A DNA stretch of 43,684 nucleotides from Gammaproteobacteria bacterium (lineage in GTDB: Bacteria; Pseudomonadota; Gammaproteobacteria; Burkholderiales; Nitrosomonadaceae): assembly GCA_030431985.1 (NCBI GenBank), contig JAUIIB010000024.1:1-43684 (forward strand), written 5' to 3'. Shown here in pieces: positions 6,646 through 16,021 of this stretch. Every line of letters begins with the position of its first letter. Within the stretch, counting starts at the first letter, position 1. The translations under genes were made by a program, and so were the position numbers. The notes beneath the pieces are model-generated. The model ran no database searches. It saw only the letters and a program-made list of their open reading frames with translations, and was not told the origin of the DNA.

Positions 6646-7695
6646 TTAATTGTATGAGTTGAAATCCTCTCCAAAAATCTGCCAGAATGCAACGAAGAGC
6701 ACAGCGATAAGCGGTCCAATTACGAATCCGTTAATGCCAAAGAGTGCGAGCCCCCCAAGCGTAGATAGCAAAACCATCCAGTCAGGTAGTTTGGTATCGC
6801 GGCCAACCAAAAGTGGCCGTAAAATATTGTCGGCCAAACCGATAACTAAAATACCATAAGTCGTGAGTATTGAGGCTGTGGTCCATTGCCCATCTGCATA
6901 AAAATATATCGCAACCGGTAGCCAGATCAAGCCCGCACCGACCGCTGGGATTAAGGACAAAACAGCCATTACTCCGCCCCACAGTATCGGTGCTGGGACA
7001 TCTAAAACCCAGAAAATGAAACCGCCTAATGTGCCCTGTACGAGAGCGACAACAAAATTTCCCTTAACTGTAGCGCGGGCAGCACCGGCAATTTTTCTAA
7101 ATAAGAGCCGCTCACGCTCATCACCGAGTGGTATGACATAAATTAATTTTTCTATCAGTTTCTTACCATCGCGTAACAGGAAGAATGCGATATATAACAT
7201 GAGTGCGAGTTCAAGCAGAAAATTAAATGTACCTACACTGACGGCATAAGCATTTTTGGTTAAAAAACTGCCCGTAGCGAGAGCAGCTTTAGTTACATTC
7301 TCACGTAACGATGCAATTTCTATACCAATATTCTCGAGAAATTCCTGTGCCATTGGAAATGTCTGGCGAATTTTGTCAATGTATAGCTCTGGCTGTATCT
7401 CACCCGCATCAATGCGCTGATAGATAAATATGCCTTGTTGAACAAAAGATGTTAGTAGCAATAAGACGGGAATAACCACCAAGAAAATACAAACTATCAA
7501 CGTTATTAATGTAATAACATTAGTATGTATATTCAGCTTTTCTTGAAGCCGAATTTGCATTGGGTAAAACAAAATCGCAATAATGCAGGCCCACAAGATT
7601 GAGGCAAAGAAAGGTTTGATAAGATATAGAAATAGGCAAGATACAAGTGTTAATGTTAGTAGAAATGCCCATCGCTCAAGTTCTTCGATTTTCAT
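6646..7695 (-). CDS. AI-2E family transporter (TqsA/YdiK-like)
   Basis: A 349-residue inner-membrane protein with about eight predicted helices arranged as in the AI-2E transporter family (PF01594): paired helices at the N-terminus, a soluble amphipathic middle (about residues 90-150), then the conserved core AARATVKGNFVVALVQGTLG and GGVMAVLSLIPAVGAGLIWL and a C-terminal NGFVIGPLIAVLFVAFW. Members include TqsA (reported autoinducer-2 exporter) and sodium/proton antiporters, so the substrate cannot be stated. It stands alone, with its start 265 bases from the divergent downstream gene. Confidence 0.92.
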   Translation of the reverse strand: MKIEELERWAFLLTLTLVSCLFLYLIKPFFASILWACIIAILFYPMQIRLQEKLNIHTNVITLITLIVCIFLVVIPVLLLLTSFVQQGIFIYQRIDAGEIQPELYIDKIRQTFPMAQEFLENIGIEIASLRENVTKAALATGSFLTKNAYAVSVGTFNFLLELALMLYIAFFLLRDGKKLIEKLIYVIPLGDERERLLFRKIAGAARATVKGNFVVALVQGTLGGFIFWVLDVPAPILWGGVMAVLSLIPAVGAGLIWLPVAIYFYADGQWTTASILTTYGILVIGLADNILRPLLVGRDTKLPDWMVLLSTLGGLALFGINGFVIGPLIAVLFVAFWQIFGEDFNSYN

Positions 7696-7960
7696 AGTAA
7701 GCTACTCGCTTATTGAGTCTAAATTGCTACAATGCGCAACTTTTTAATTTAACTGCTGAGTAAATGAATTGAGTTATTTTCAAAGATTGCCAGTTGCGGT
7801 GTTTTCTTATGGCATTCGTTATACTCAAACGGTCAGGCATTGTATTGCTTGCTATATAAATATGTCTATCAATACGCAGAACTGGGAGATGACTGCCGTA
7901 TGTTGTTTAATGAATCGTTAATCTAATCATATAATCGGGATTTGTCCAGCTTATAACGTT

Positions 7961-8977
7961 ATGGATTTGTTAACCCAAGGTTTGCTTGGTGCCGGTATGG
8001 CCCAGTCAGGTGCTAGACGAGATGAGCTACGGTTAGCTACCGGGATTGGCTTTTTTTCCGGGCTTCTGGCGGATATCGATATTCTGATTCAGTCCGAGAA
8101 CGATCCATTACTGAATATTGAATTTCACCGGCATTTTACACATTCTCTGTTTTTTATTCCGTTTGGCGCATTGATTGCAGCTTTTCTGGCATGGTTCTTT
8201 TTACGTAAACGTATTTCGTTTAAACGTATATACTGGTTTGCGTTGTTGGGTTATTGTCTAAGCGGTGTATTGGACGCATTGACCAGCTATGGTACGCATC
8301 TGCTGTGGCCGTTGGGTAATACACGCATCGCATTGAATATCATTTCGGTAGTTGATCCCGTATTTACCCTGATATTACTAGTTGCGGTCATTCTTGCTTT
8401 TAAAAAGAGCAATGGTATGGCGGCACGTTCAGGGTTATTGTTGGTGTCCGTATATTTAGCGTTCGGTTGGGTGCAGTTGCAGCGCGCAGAAGTGGTTTCC
8501 GAAAGACTTGCAATGGAAAGGGGACATAGGATGGAGCGTTTTCTGGTTAAACCGACGCTCGGAAATTTAGTGCTTTGGCGGTCGGTTTATCTGGCAAATG
8601 GCCGTTTATATATTGATGCAATTCGCATCGGTTTATTTTCCGGAACCCGTATTTATCCGGGTGAGTCTATCGAGTTGTTTGATCCTGAACGTGATATAGG
8701 CGATCTTCCGGCAGAATCAGTGTTGGCTGGAGATATAGAACGTTTTATACATTTTTCCGATGGTTGGGTAGCACTTTGGACTGAGCGGATGAGGCAGACT
8801 GAGATACTGATAGATGTGCGTTACTCAAATCTGCCTATAACAGTATCACCCCTTTGGGGTATAGAAATGGATGCTTCACAGCCAGGGCAGCATGCGAAAT
8901 ACACTGTGTTCCGTGATGCATCCAGCGAAACAAGAAAAAAATTTATAGCGTTGTTAATGGGTCAGAATATGAATTAG
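7961..8977 (+). CDS. YdjM-type membrane-bound metal-dependent hydrolase family protein
   Basis: A 338-residue protein whose N-terminal half matches the YdjM / DUF457 family: MDLLTQGLLGAGMAQSG, an acidic GLLADIDIL turn, a HRHFTHS motif and GVLDALTSYGTHLLWP, with four to five membrane helices to about residue 170. The histidines and aspartates are the supposed metal ligands; hydrolase activity is a family label and is unproven for most members. The C-terminal 160 residues are soluble and presumably periplasmic or cytoplasmic beta-rich. It starts at ATG 7961 without an obvious ribosome site (GGGATTTGTCC lies upstream). Convergent with the amidotransferase gene 20 bases downstream. Confidence 0.85.
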   Translation: MDLLTQGLLGAGMAQSGARRDELRLATGIGFFSGLLADIDILIQSENDPLLNIEFHRHFTHSLFFIPFGALIAAFLAWFFLRKRISFKRIYWFALLGYCLSGVLDALTSYGTHLLWPLGNTRIALNIISVVDPVFTLILLVAVILAFKKSNGMAARSGLLLVSVYLAFGWVQLQRAEVVSERLAMERGHRMERFLVKPTLGNLVLWRSVYLANGRLYIDAIRIGLFSGTRIYPGESIELFDPERDIGDLPAESVLAGDIERFIHFSDGWVALWTERMRQTEILIDVRYSNLPITVSPLWGIEMDASQPGQHAKYTVFRDASSETRKKFIALLMGQNMN

Positions 8978-8996
8978 ACATTCAGCGTCTAAAAAA

Positions 8997-9701
8997 TTAT
9001 TGTTTCAATGCGGTAATCCATTTGGCATATAGACAGTCAGCGATACGATTCAGTTTTGTTAATCGTTCCGGGAGATTGGTTTCAATCTCATCAGGATTTT
9101 GGACCATGGGTTCATCCAGTTGTGTGATTTCTTCAAAGTTGACATCACACCAGTCTTTGACCATCCGTTCTGTCATTTCGACGTGGCATTGCATGCCAAG
9201 ATGTATGTCTAAGGCAAAAGCCTGATTTTTACAATGCGGGCTGGATAAAATGGATGTTGCACCATTCGGTAAACTAAAAGTTTCGCCGTGCCAGTGAAAG
9301 GTTTCAAATTCGGAAATATTGCCAAACCAGGTTTGTGCCGTAGTGTTGTCCGCAACCGTAACATTGCCCCAGCCCATTTCTTTGTATGAATTTTGTGTTA
9401 TGACACCACCTAATGCTTTTGCGATTAATTGGCCGCCCAGGCAATGCCCCAGAACAGGCACTTCCTTTGCGATAGCTTGTCGAATCAAATTTAAAGTGGG
9501 TTCAATCCAGGGTAAATCATCATTGACACTCATTGGGCCACCCATAAAAACCAGTCCACTGTAGGGTTCAACCTGGGTTGGTGGATTAATACCGGCATCA
9601 ATTTTAATTAATTCCCACGGAATATGATTGTTGTCGAGAAATGTGGCAAAATAACCGGGCCCTTCTATAGGCACATATCTAAAAATTGCAACTGGTTTCA
9701 T
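8997..9701 (-). CDS. Class I glutamine amidotransferase
   Basis: A 234-residue protein with the class I GATase fold. The nucleophile is Cys87 in GHCLGGQL, and the His-Glu of the triad are His173 and Glu175 in QCHVEM. FMGGPMSVND and HWHGETF are typical of the stand-alone YfeJ/GuaA-like amidotransferases. It is not fused to a synthetase domain, so the reaction beyond glutamine hydrolysis is unknown; related proteins act on GMP synthesis-like or gamma-glutamyl compounds. The ATG at 9701 has AGGA six bases upstream and is preferred over a TTG five codons earlier. Confidence 0.9.
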   Translation of the reverse strand: MKPVAIFRYVPIEGPGYFATFLDNNHIPWELIKIDAGINPPTQVEPYSGLVFMGGPMSVNDDLPWIEPTLNLIRQAIAKEVPVLGHCLGGQLIAKALGGVITQNSYKEMGWGNVTVADNTTAQTWFGNISEFETFHWHGETFSLPNGATSILSSPHCKNQAFALDIHLGMQCHVEMTERMVKDWCDVNFEEITQLDEPMVQNPDEIETNLPERLTKLNRIADCLYAKWITALKQ

Positions 9702-9862
9702 GGAATGTCCTGCCAAAAATTGTTCTTATAATGAAAAAAGCAATGAGTACCATCATATTTTCTCTCGATAACCCATGTCAATTGTATACCCGATTCCTGT
9801 GATTGCAGGATCGTAATAAATTTCTCGCAATAGGTGATTTTTTATTTTATTTTTGTTGTGTA

Positions 9863-11248
9863 ATGTCAGTAAAAAATAATACTTTCACTGATTTAGTTCG
9901 TGTTGAGCAAATTCGTAGAATTGAGTCAGAAAAACAAGATGAATTGACCTATGTTGGTGTGTCCGATATGGAAGGCCAAGCAAAGGCAGGTTTTAAGTAT
10001 GCTGATTTTATGCAGCAGTTGATCACGCGCGCTAACCAATTGATTCGGGATAACAGGCTTGAAGAAATTATTATAAAGCCGCGCAATCAATTCAGAAAAG
10101 CGTTCTACATTAGCTTGATTGTTGCTTCTGTTTTTGGTGGTTTGGCTACAGCCCATGCCGTAAACGAATTGCACACGCTAAACATCTATTGGCTGCTTGC
10201 CGTGCTACTGGGATTTAATGTGTTATCACTCGTTTTGTGGGGCTTCGGGATTACAATGAATATTCCAAGCCTAAGCAGTGGTGTTGCCGCTCAATTGGCA
10301 AGTTGGTGGTCATTTCGTGATCAGAAAAAGAATACAATGGAATCTATTGCGGGGCATGCTTGGTGGGAAAATCATTTGACGGGCCGAATCGGCAAATGGC
10401 GCATCAGTGTTTTTACACATCAGTTTTGGCTGGTTTATCTTACTGCAGGTACTGTGTTGCTATTATTGCTAATGCTGGCTAAGCAATATAATTTTATCTG
10501 GGGAACAACCCTGCTCGCGGAACAGAGCCTGCCCAGACTGACAGCTTCACTAGGTAAGCCGTTAATGCTGGTTGGTCTGAAAATACCTGACAGTCAGCAA
10601 GTTTCGATGAGCAGGATGGGTATCGGTCGGCAGGATGCAGAAACAAGAAGCGCCTGGGCACGGTTTTTGATCGGTGTTTTGTTAATTTACGGCGTATTGC
10701 CGAGATTGCTGTTGTTTGCAGTCTCGTTAATAATGTTGAGGTGGTCGGAACGCCAGTTTAAGCCGGATTTATATCTGCCTTATTATATCGATTTGCGACA
10801 GCGTCTGATGACACGCAAGGAGCGGTCAGTAATTATTGATGCAGATTTACTTGCTAATGAACAGTCTGCTGAAGTAGCTGAAGCTCCAATTAATCATACG
10901 GTTCCTGAATATACCTATGCTGTGGGAATAGAACTGGACCATCAGGCTAGTTGGCCGCATTCTACATCGTGCGACCTAAATATCGTTGATCAGAAAACGC
11001 GTGAAGAAGCAATTGAGTGGGTTAAAACAATCAATGGGTCACTTTTGATCGGTGTTGCAGCCTATCGGCTGCCTGATAGAGGTGTTCAGCGTATTGTTAA
11101 GGATTTGCTTGCGTCTACAAAATGTAAGCCGTGGTTAATACTCTTGAATAAACAGCCGGCCGTATCGATTACTGACAGTCGAGAGCTGGCTTGGTTTCGC
11201 CTGGCGGAAGCTTGTGATATACCCGCTGAGCAAGTAATTTCTCGGTAA
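9863..11248 (+). CDS. DUF2868 domain membrane protein
   Basis: A 461-residue protein starting MSVKNNTFTDLVRVEQIRRI. It has two closely spaced helices around residues 75-125 (FYISLIVASVFGGLATAHAV and YWLLAVLLGFNVLSLVLWGF), another at about 190-215 and one near 275-300, then a soluble C-terminal domain ending in PAEQVISR. This is the layout of DUF2868. The TAA stop is followed at once by the ATG of the GTPase gene, so the two are translationally coupled; this pair is common in beta- and gammaproteobacteria. Function unknown. An earlier TTG start at 9803 would extend the protein; neither has a good ribosome site. Confidence 0.85.
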   Translation: MSVKNNTFTDLVRVEQIRRIESEKQDELTYVGVSDMEGQAKAGFKYADFMQQLITRANQLIRDNRLEEIIIKPRNQFRKAFYISLIVASVFGGLATAHAVNELHTLNIYWLLAVLLGFNVLSLVLWGFGITMNIPSLSSGVAAQLASWWSFRDQKKNTMESIAGHAWWENHLTGRIGKWRISVFTHQFWLVYLTAGTVLLLLLMLAKQYNFIWGTTLLAEQSLPRLTASLGKPLMLVGLKIPDSQQVSMSRMGIGRQDAETRSAWARFLIGVLLIYGVLPRLLLFAVSLIMLRWSERQFKPDLYLPYYIDLRQRLMTRKERSVIIDADLLANEQSAEVAEAPINHTVPEYTYAVGIELDHQASWPHSTSCDLNIVDQKTREEAIEWVKTINGSLLIGVAAYRLPDRGVQRIVKDLLASTKCKPWLILLNKQPAVSITDSRELAWFRLAEACDIPAEQVISR

Positions 11249-12658
11249 ATGAATATGAGCGGGTCAACACACACTATACTGAATATTGCTGTTGTAGGAC
11301 ATACCAATACCGGGAAAACGTCACTGATTCGCACCATGCTGCGAACATCAGAGTTTGGCAAAATAGAAGATGCTGCGGGTACCACACGTCACGTGGAACA
11401 AGCGACAATTTCTGTGGATGGTGCACCTGTTTTAAACCTTCATGACACACCTGGACTAGAAGACGCGCATACGTTATATACCCACTTAGAGCAAATGGAA
11501 GCGGTTTTCAAATCTGCTACACCAGTAAAGATTCTGGAAACATTTATTGAGAATGTTTCCGCTCAGGATCCACTCGAACAGGAAGCCAAGGTGATTCGTC
11601 AGGTATTGCGTAGCGACGTATTGCTTTACGTTATCGATGTCCGCGAGCCTTTTCTGGAAAAATATCGTATTGAGTTGGAAATATTAACGCGGTCGACAAA
11701 ACCGATTATTCCCGTTTTTAATTTTATTGCCGGGCACAATCAAGAATTGGCATATTGGAGAGAACAACTGGCTGTATATAATATTCACGCAACGTTGGAG
11801 TTTGATACGGTCGCGTTTACTTTCGAAGCAGAAAAGCGTTTATATCAAAAAATTCAAACATTGGCAGAAGTGCATTACGAAAAATTGCAGCATTTAATCG
11901 ATTATCGAGCTAAGGTGTGGGAAGAGTTGTGTTTTTCAGGCGCAAAGCGGATTACCGAATTGATCGTGAGTGTGGCCTGTTATCGTGAAAGTAAAAAGCA
12001 ACAGCAAAATCAGGCAGGACATTTGGACGGTGAAGGGCATATGCACGAGTATGTTCGAAAAGCAGAGCAAAGGTGTCTCAAGGATTTGCTGTCAATTTTT
12101 AATTTTTCGGAAAAGGATGTAGCAATTCAGAATATTCCAGTTAGCGATGGTCAGTGGCAACTGGATATTTTTGCCCCCGGGATACTTAAAACATATGGAT
12201 TGGATGTAGGTAGTGCAGCGGCAAAAGGGGCAGCTGCAGGTGCGGGCATCGACTTAATGGTTGGTGGATTAAGCCTGGGTGCAGCTAGTGCACTGGGTGC
12301 TTTAGCAGGTGCGGGCTGGTCAACATTCAAACGATATGGTGACGAAATTAGAGCGGCGGTACAGGGTGAAACATGGTCTTGTGTAGACGATAATACGCTG
12401 CAGGTTTTGTATTTGCGTCAGAAAAATTTATTAGAAAAGTTGATTCATCGCGGGCATGCAGCCTGTGATGCAATGCAAATAGAGGTTTCGGAAAAAAGCA
12501 GATTGCCTGACGATTGGCCCAATCACATTAGCACATTACGTCAAAACCCGTTATGGCGAATGCCTTCGGCATCACGTAATACCGATGAACAATATCAAAT
12601 GCTTGAATCTAAATTAATAGCGGCTATTTTAAATTCTGAAGCACCGATAAAAAATTAG
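11249..12658 (+). CDS. DUF3482 domain GTPase
   Basis: A 469-residue P-loop GTPase of the Era/TrmE-like superclass. P-loop GHTNTGKT at residues 17-24, a G2-like AAGTTRH, and G3 DTPG at 66-69 are clear. The expected NKxD base-recognition motif is replaced by PVFNFIAG near residues 153-160, so guanine specificity may be altered. The C-terminal half holds a glycine-zipper-like hydrophobic segment (about residues 325-355: AAAKGAAAGAGIDLMVGGLS) that probably inserts in or contacts the membrane, followed by the DUF3482 tail. It begins directly after the DUF2868 stop, which suggests one complex. The cellular role of this pair is not established. Confidence 0.87.
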   Translation: MNMSGSTHTILNIAVVGHTNTGKTSLIRTMLRTSEFGKIEDAAGTTRHVEQATISVDGAPVLNLHDTPGLEDAHTLYTHLEQMEAVFKSATPVKILETFIENVSAQDPLEQEAKVIRQVLRSDVLLYVIDVREPFLEKYRIELEILTRSTKPIIPVFNFIAGHNQELAYWREQLAVYNIHATLEFDTVAFTFEAEKRLYQKIQTLAEVHYEKLQHLIDYRAKVWEELCFSGAKRITELIVSVACYRESKKQQQNQAGHLDGEGHMHEYVRKAEQRCLKDLLSIFNFSEKDVAIQNIPVSDGQWQLDIFAPGILKTYGLDVGSAAAKGAAAGAGIDLMVGGLSLGAASALGALAGAGWSTFKRYGDEIRAAVQGETWSCVDDNTLQVLYLRQKNLLEKLIHRGHAACDAMQIEVSEKSRLPDDWPNHISTLRQNPLWRMPSASRNTDEQYQMLESKLIAAILNSEAPIKN

Positions 12659-12864
12659 CAACAAATAATTCTAAATGTTAAATCCTTCATTTTTGATCAC
12701 AACGTTTGTCTGACTATATGACTGATTCCAGCTGTGTGAAACGCGGGTAAATAGATGGTATGGCTAAGTAATTACAGCATTGTGCCGTATATACAGCAAT
12801 CTATGACAACCTAAATCAGCTATTTATATCTGATTTAAACGAACCCCGGTATTAAGGAGTCAAA

Positions 12865-14091
12865 ATGGGTACTGTAACAGCGCAGGCGGACAAGAAGGTT
12901 AAAGAGATCAATTTTTCATGGGAAGGTAAGGACAAGAATGGGAAACAGGTCAAAGGTGAAATGCGTGCAGCCGGATCCGTTGTTGTTACATCGGCGCTAC
13001 GCCGTCAAGGTGTCCGAGTTACTAAAGTAAAAAAAGTAAACAAGTCTGGTAAAAAAATTACCGACAAAGACATTACATTATTTACACGTCAGCTCGCGAC
13101 TATGATGAAATCGGGTGTGCCGCTGCTACAGGCCTTTGATATCGTTGGTAAGGGGCACCATAATCCTTCAGTAAGCAAGTTATTGATGGAAGTAAAAACT
13201 GATGTTGAAACTGGTACCAATCTCGCCGATGCATTTCGGAAGCATCCACTCTACTTTGACAATCTGTTTTGTAATCTTGTGGGAGCGGGTGAAGCAGCCG
13301 GTATTCTGGATACATTGCTTGATCGTTTGGCGACATATAAAGAAAAAATTCAGGCTATTAAAGGGAAAATTAAATCAGCACTGTTTTATCCGATATCAAT
13401 TATCGTTGTTGCATTTGTGATAACTGCTGTTTTGATGATTTTTGTGATTCCTTCATTTAAGGATCTTTTTGATAGCTTTGGCGCAGATTTGCCTGCGCCA
13501 ACTTTATTCGTGATGACGCTGTCAGACTTCTTTGTTGATTACTGGTGGGCGATTTTTGGATCCATTGGCGGAGGAATCTATGCCTTCTTCTATGTTTGGA
13601 AACGTTCAGCCGCGGTACAACGGGTCATTGATCGGATGGTGCTTCGATTGCCGGTATTTGGTGAAGTTATTCGTAAAGCAACAATAGCGCGCTGGGCGCG
13701 CACATTGTCAACCATGTTTGCAGCCGGTGTGCCGCTGGTTGAATCGCTCGATTCAGTTGCTGGCGCGGCTGGTAATTATGTGTATTATGAAGCGACCAAG
13801 AAAATACAGGTTGAGGTCAGTACGGGTAATTCATTAACGTCATCCATGACAGGTGTGGAATTGTTCCCTCATATGGTATTGCAAATGGTTGCTATTGGCG
13901 AAGAAGCCGGCTCGCTGGATTCAATGCTTAGTAAAGTAGCTGATTTTTTTGAAGCCGAAGTGGATGATGCCGTTGAAGCGTTATCCAGTTTAATGGAGCC
14001 AATGATAATGGTAGTGTTGGGAACATTAATCGGCGGTATGGTTATTGCGATGTATCTACCAATCTTTAAAATGGGTATGGCGGTTGGCTAA
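12865..14091 (+). CDS. pilC: Type IV pilus inner-membrane platform protein PilC
   Basis: A 408-residue T2SSF/PilC protein with AAGGAG before the ATG. Two repeated T2SSF domains are visible: LFTRQLATMMKSGVPLLQAF (about residues 70-195) and WARTLSTMFAAGVPLVESLD (about 270-400), each followed by GEAAGILD or GEEAGSLD and membrane helices. PilC recruits the PilB and PilT motors and carries the growing pilin filament in the inner membrane. The neighbouring downstream gene is the prepilin peptidase, as in many pilBCD clusters, but no pilB motor ATPase lies upstream here; the DUF3482 gene takes that place. A terminator follows, so pilD has its own promoter. Confidence 0.97.
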   Translation: MGTVTAQADKKVKEINFSWEGKDKNGKQVKGEMRAAGSVVVTSALRRQGVRVTKVKKVNKSGKKITDKDITLFTRQLATMMKSGVPLLQAFDIVGKGHHNPSVSKLLMEVKTDVETGTNLADAFRKHPLYFDNLFCNLVGAGEAAGILDTLLDRLATYKEKIQAIKGKIKSALFYPISIIVVAFVITAVLMIFVIPSFKDLFDSFGADLPAPTLFVMTLSDFFVDYWWAIFGSIGGGIYAFFYVWKRSAAVQRVIDRMVLRLPVFGEVIRKATIARWARTLSTMFAAGVPLVESLDSVAGAAGNYVYYEATKKIQVEVSTGNSLTSSMTGVELFPHMVLQMVAIGEEAGSLDSMLSKVADFFEAEVDDAVEALSSLMEPMIMVVLGTLIGGMVIAMYLPIFKMGMAVG

Positions 14092-14127
14092 AGCATAAGA
14101 AAATTGTAGCTATAAAGATTTTATTTG

Positions 14128-14168
14128 CCCATCGTCTGGCGTTAAAATTCAGGCGGTGGGTTTCTTTT
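14128..14168 (+). terminator. Rho-independent terminator after pilC
   Basis: An 11-base-pair stem (CCCATCGTCTG pairing with CAGGCGGTGGG, two G-T pairs) with a 10-base-plus loop, followed by TTTCTTTT. It lies 36 bases after the pilC stop codon. Confidence 0.85.
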
Positions 14169-14473
14169 GTGTACTAGGAGGTGTTGTCAGGCGTTATGTG
14201 TCTCTCAGTACGAGCAAATTCTTAATGAATGTTTGTGAAAAGTACGTAGAGAATAGCCATAGCTATGTTCAATTACATTGAATAAACAGGTGCAAGAATT
14301 TGTCATACCCTTTAGATTTGTTTTCGAACAAAATTATCGGCATTTTTATTCCTTGAATATGTTTTAACATGTCATGCGGAACAAAATGTTGGTTCTTTGC
14401 CCGAAAAGCAAGCAGAATTGTACATAACTCATTACGATACCCCTAATCAGTTATTATTTAGCCTATATAAATC
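14169..14473. other. AT-rich intergenic stretch before pilD
   Basis: About 300 bases between the pilC terminator and pilD. No reading frame or RNA gene stands out. It must carry the pilD promoter, but I see no convincing -35/-10 pair, and no clear ribosome site before the pilD ATG. Confidence 0.5.
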
Positions 14474-15337
14474 ATGATGCCACTTATCGCTCAATTGCAA
14501 GAATCAACTACATTTCTGATAAGCTTTTTCACTGTAATTGGTTTAATGGTTGGTAGTTTTCTTAATGTTGTAATTTATCGGCTGCCTAAAATGATGGAAC
14601 GGAATTGGCAATTACAGTGCGCTGAACTAAGGAGTGAAACGGTCGAGCTCCAGCCGGTTTTCAATATTGCTACGCCGCGTTCGATTTGTCCAAATTGCCA
14701 GCATAAAATTGCATTTTGGGAAAATATACCGATTCTCAGTTATTTGTTATTACGGGGTCGGTGTTCTGAATGTCGATCCAGAATATCAATACGTTATCCA
14801 GTTATCGAGGCTATTACCGGTATCATGAGTGGTTATGTTGCCTGGCACTTTGGCTTTGGATGGATGATGATGGCAGCTTTAATTTTTGTCTGGGCGCTAA
14901 TTGCGCTGGCTGTTATCGATATTGATACACAATTACTGCCAGATGATATTACCTTGCCATTAATTTGGCTGGGAATACTTTACAATATGCATGGCGGCTT
15001 TACTGATTTACATTCAGCAGTAATGGGTGCGGTTACCGGTTATCTGTCATTATGGACGATCTATTGGGTTTTTAAACTGGTTACCGGAAAAGAAGGCATG
15101 GGATATGGTGATTTTAAATTGCTGGCAGCCATTGGTGCCTGGTTGGGGTGGAGCATACTACCGTTAGTTATACTGTTTTCATCACTGGTTGGGGCAATTG
15201 CCGGAATTGGACTTATTATTGCTGCAAAACTCAAAAAAGATATCATGATTCCATTCGGTCCCTATCTCGTAGGTGGTGGGCTTATTGCTTTGTTCTGGGG
15301 ACAGGAAATTAATCACGCGTATTTTGAGTTGTTTTGA
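14474..15337 (+). CDS. pilD: Prepilin peptidase / N-methyltransferase PilD
   Basis: A 287-residue inner-membrane aspartyl protease that removes the leader peptide of type IV prepilins and N-methylates the new terminus. The cytoplasmic zinc-type region has both cysteine pairs, CPNC at 72-75 and CSEC at 97-100, so it is the bifunctional form. The catalytic aspartates fall at Asp149 (DIDTQLLPD) and Asp213 (GMGYGDFKLL). About eight helices follow the usual plan. Two ATG codons in tandem begin the gene; either could be used. coaE starts six bases after the stop, forming a pilD-coaE operon as in many proteobacteria. Confidence 0.97.
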   Translation: MMPLIAQLQESTTFLISFFTVIGLMVGSFLNVVIYRLPKMMERNWQLQCAELRSETVELQPVFNIATPRSICPNCQHKIAFWENIPILSYLLLRGRCSECRSRISIRYPVIEAITGIMSGYVAWHFGFGWMMMAALIFVWALIALAVIDIDTQLLPDDITLPLIWLGILYNMHGGFTDLHSAVMGAVTGYLSLWTIYWVFKLVTGKEGMGYGDFKLLAAIGAWLGWSILPLVILFSSLVGAIAGIGLIIAAKLKKDIMIPFGPYLVGGGLIALFWGQEINHAYFELF

Positions 15338-15343
15338 TTTGTC

Positions 15344-15958
15344 ATGCTGATTATTGGTCTGACGGGCGGAATTGGCTGTGGTAAATCCAGTGCTGCCGAT
15401 ATATTCGCAAGACTGAACGTTGATGTCTTCGATACTGATCAGATTGCACATCAATTAACGCAATCCGATGGTGCCGCGATGCCTTCGATTCGCAGACGGT
15501 TTGGGGATGTTGTTATTACCCAAGACGGCTCACTTGATAGACAGAAAATGCGTCAATTAGTCTTTTCGGATACTGTGCGTCGAAAAGAGCTCGAGCAGTT
15601 ACTTCATCCGCTAATTCTTGAAAAAGTGACTCAGTGTATCCGGCAATCATGTTCGCCCTATGTTGTCGTTGCCATTCCATTGTTGTTTGAAACGGGAGAT
15701 TATGATCACCTGGTTCAGCGGGTGCTTGTTATCGACTGTGATGAGCAATTGCAGATCAGTCGCACTATGAAGCGCGGTCAGTTAAATGCCGAATCTGTTA
15801 AAGCCATTATGGCAGCTCAAGTCAATCGCCAATTTCGTTTGGATAACGCTGATGATATTGTTGTAAATAACGGAAGTATTGGTGAGTTGAAGACGAAGAT
15901 AGAAAAACTGCATGGCAATTATCTTGAATTGGCAGCATCGCTATCAAAATTAACTTGA
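15344..15958 (+). CDS. coaE: Dephospho-CoA kinase
   Basis: A 204-residue kinase that phosphorylates dephospho-CoA, the last step of coenzyme A synthesis, in the cytoplasm. The N-terminal GLTGGIGCGKSSA holds the P-loop (residues 8-15), DVFDTDQIAHQL the substrate-binding Asp, and VVVAIPLLFETGDY and VVNNGS are family landmarks. The length is normal. It is six bases downstream of pilD, a conserved arrangement; the zapD gene that often follows is absent here and an RlpA-like gene lies next. Confidence 0.96.
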   Translation: MLIIGLTGGIGCGKSSAADIFARLNVDVFDTDQIAHQLTQSDGAAMPSIRRRFGDVVITQDGSLDRQKMRQLVFSDTVRRKELEQLLHPLILEKVTQCIRQSCSPYVVVAIPLLFETGDYDHLVQRVLVIDCDEQLQISRTMKRGQLNAESVKAIMAAQVNRQFRLDNADDIVVNNGSIGELKTKIEKLHGNYLELAASLSKLT

Positions 15959-16021
15959 TCTCAGGATGAAATTTGTAGTAAAAGTTAACTAGATGTTTGG
16001 TGGCGAGGAGAGTCAATAACA

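Noticed and set aside
8965..8995. Small stem TTAGAC/GTCTAA between two convergent genes as a terminator
   Set aside because: The stem is only 6 base pairs and the flanking A/T run is on the wrong side for either transcript.
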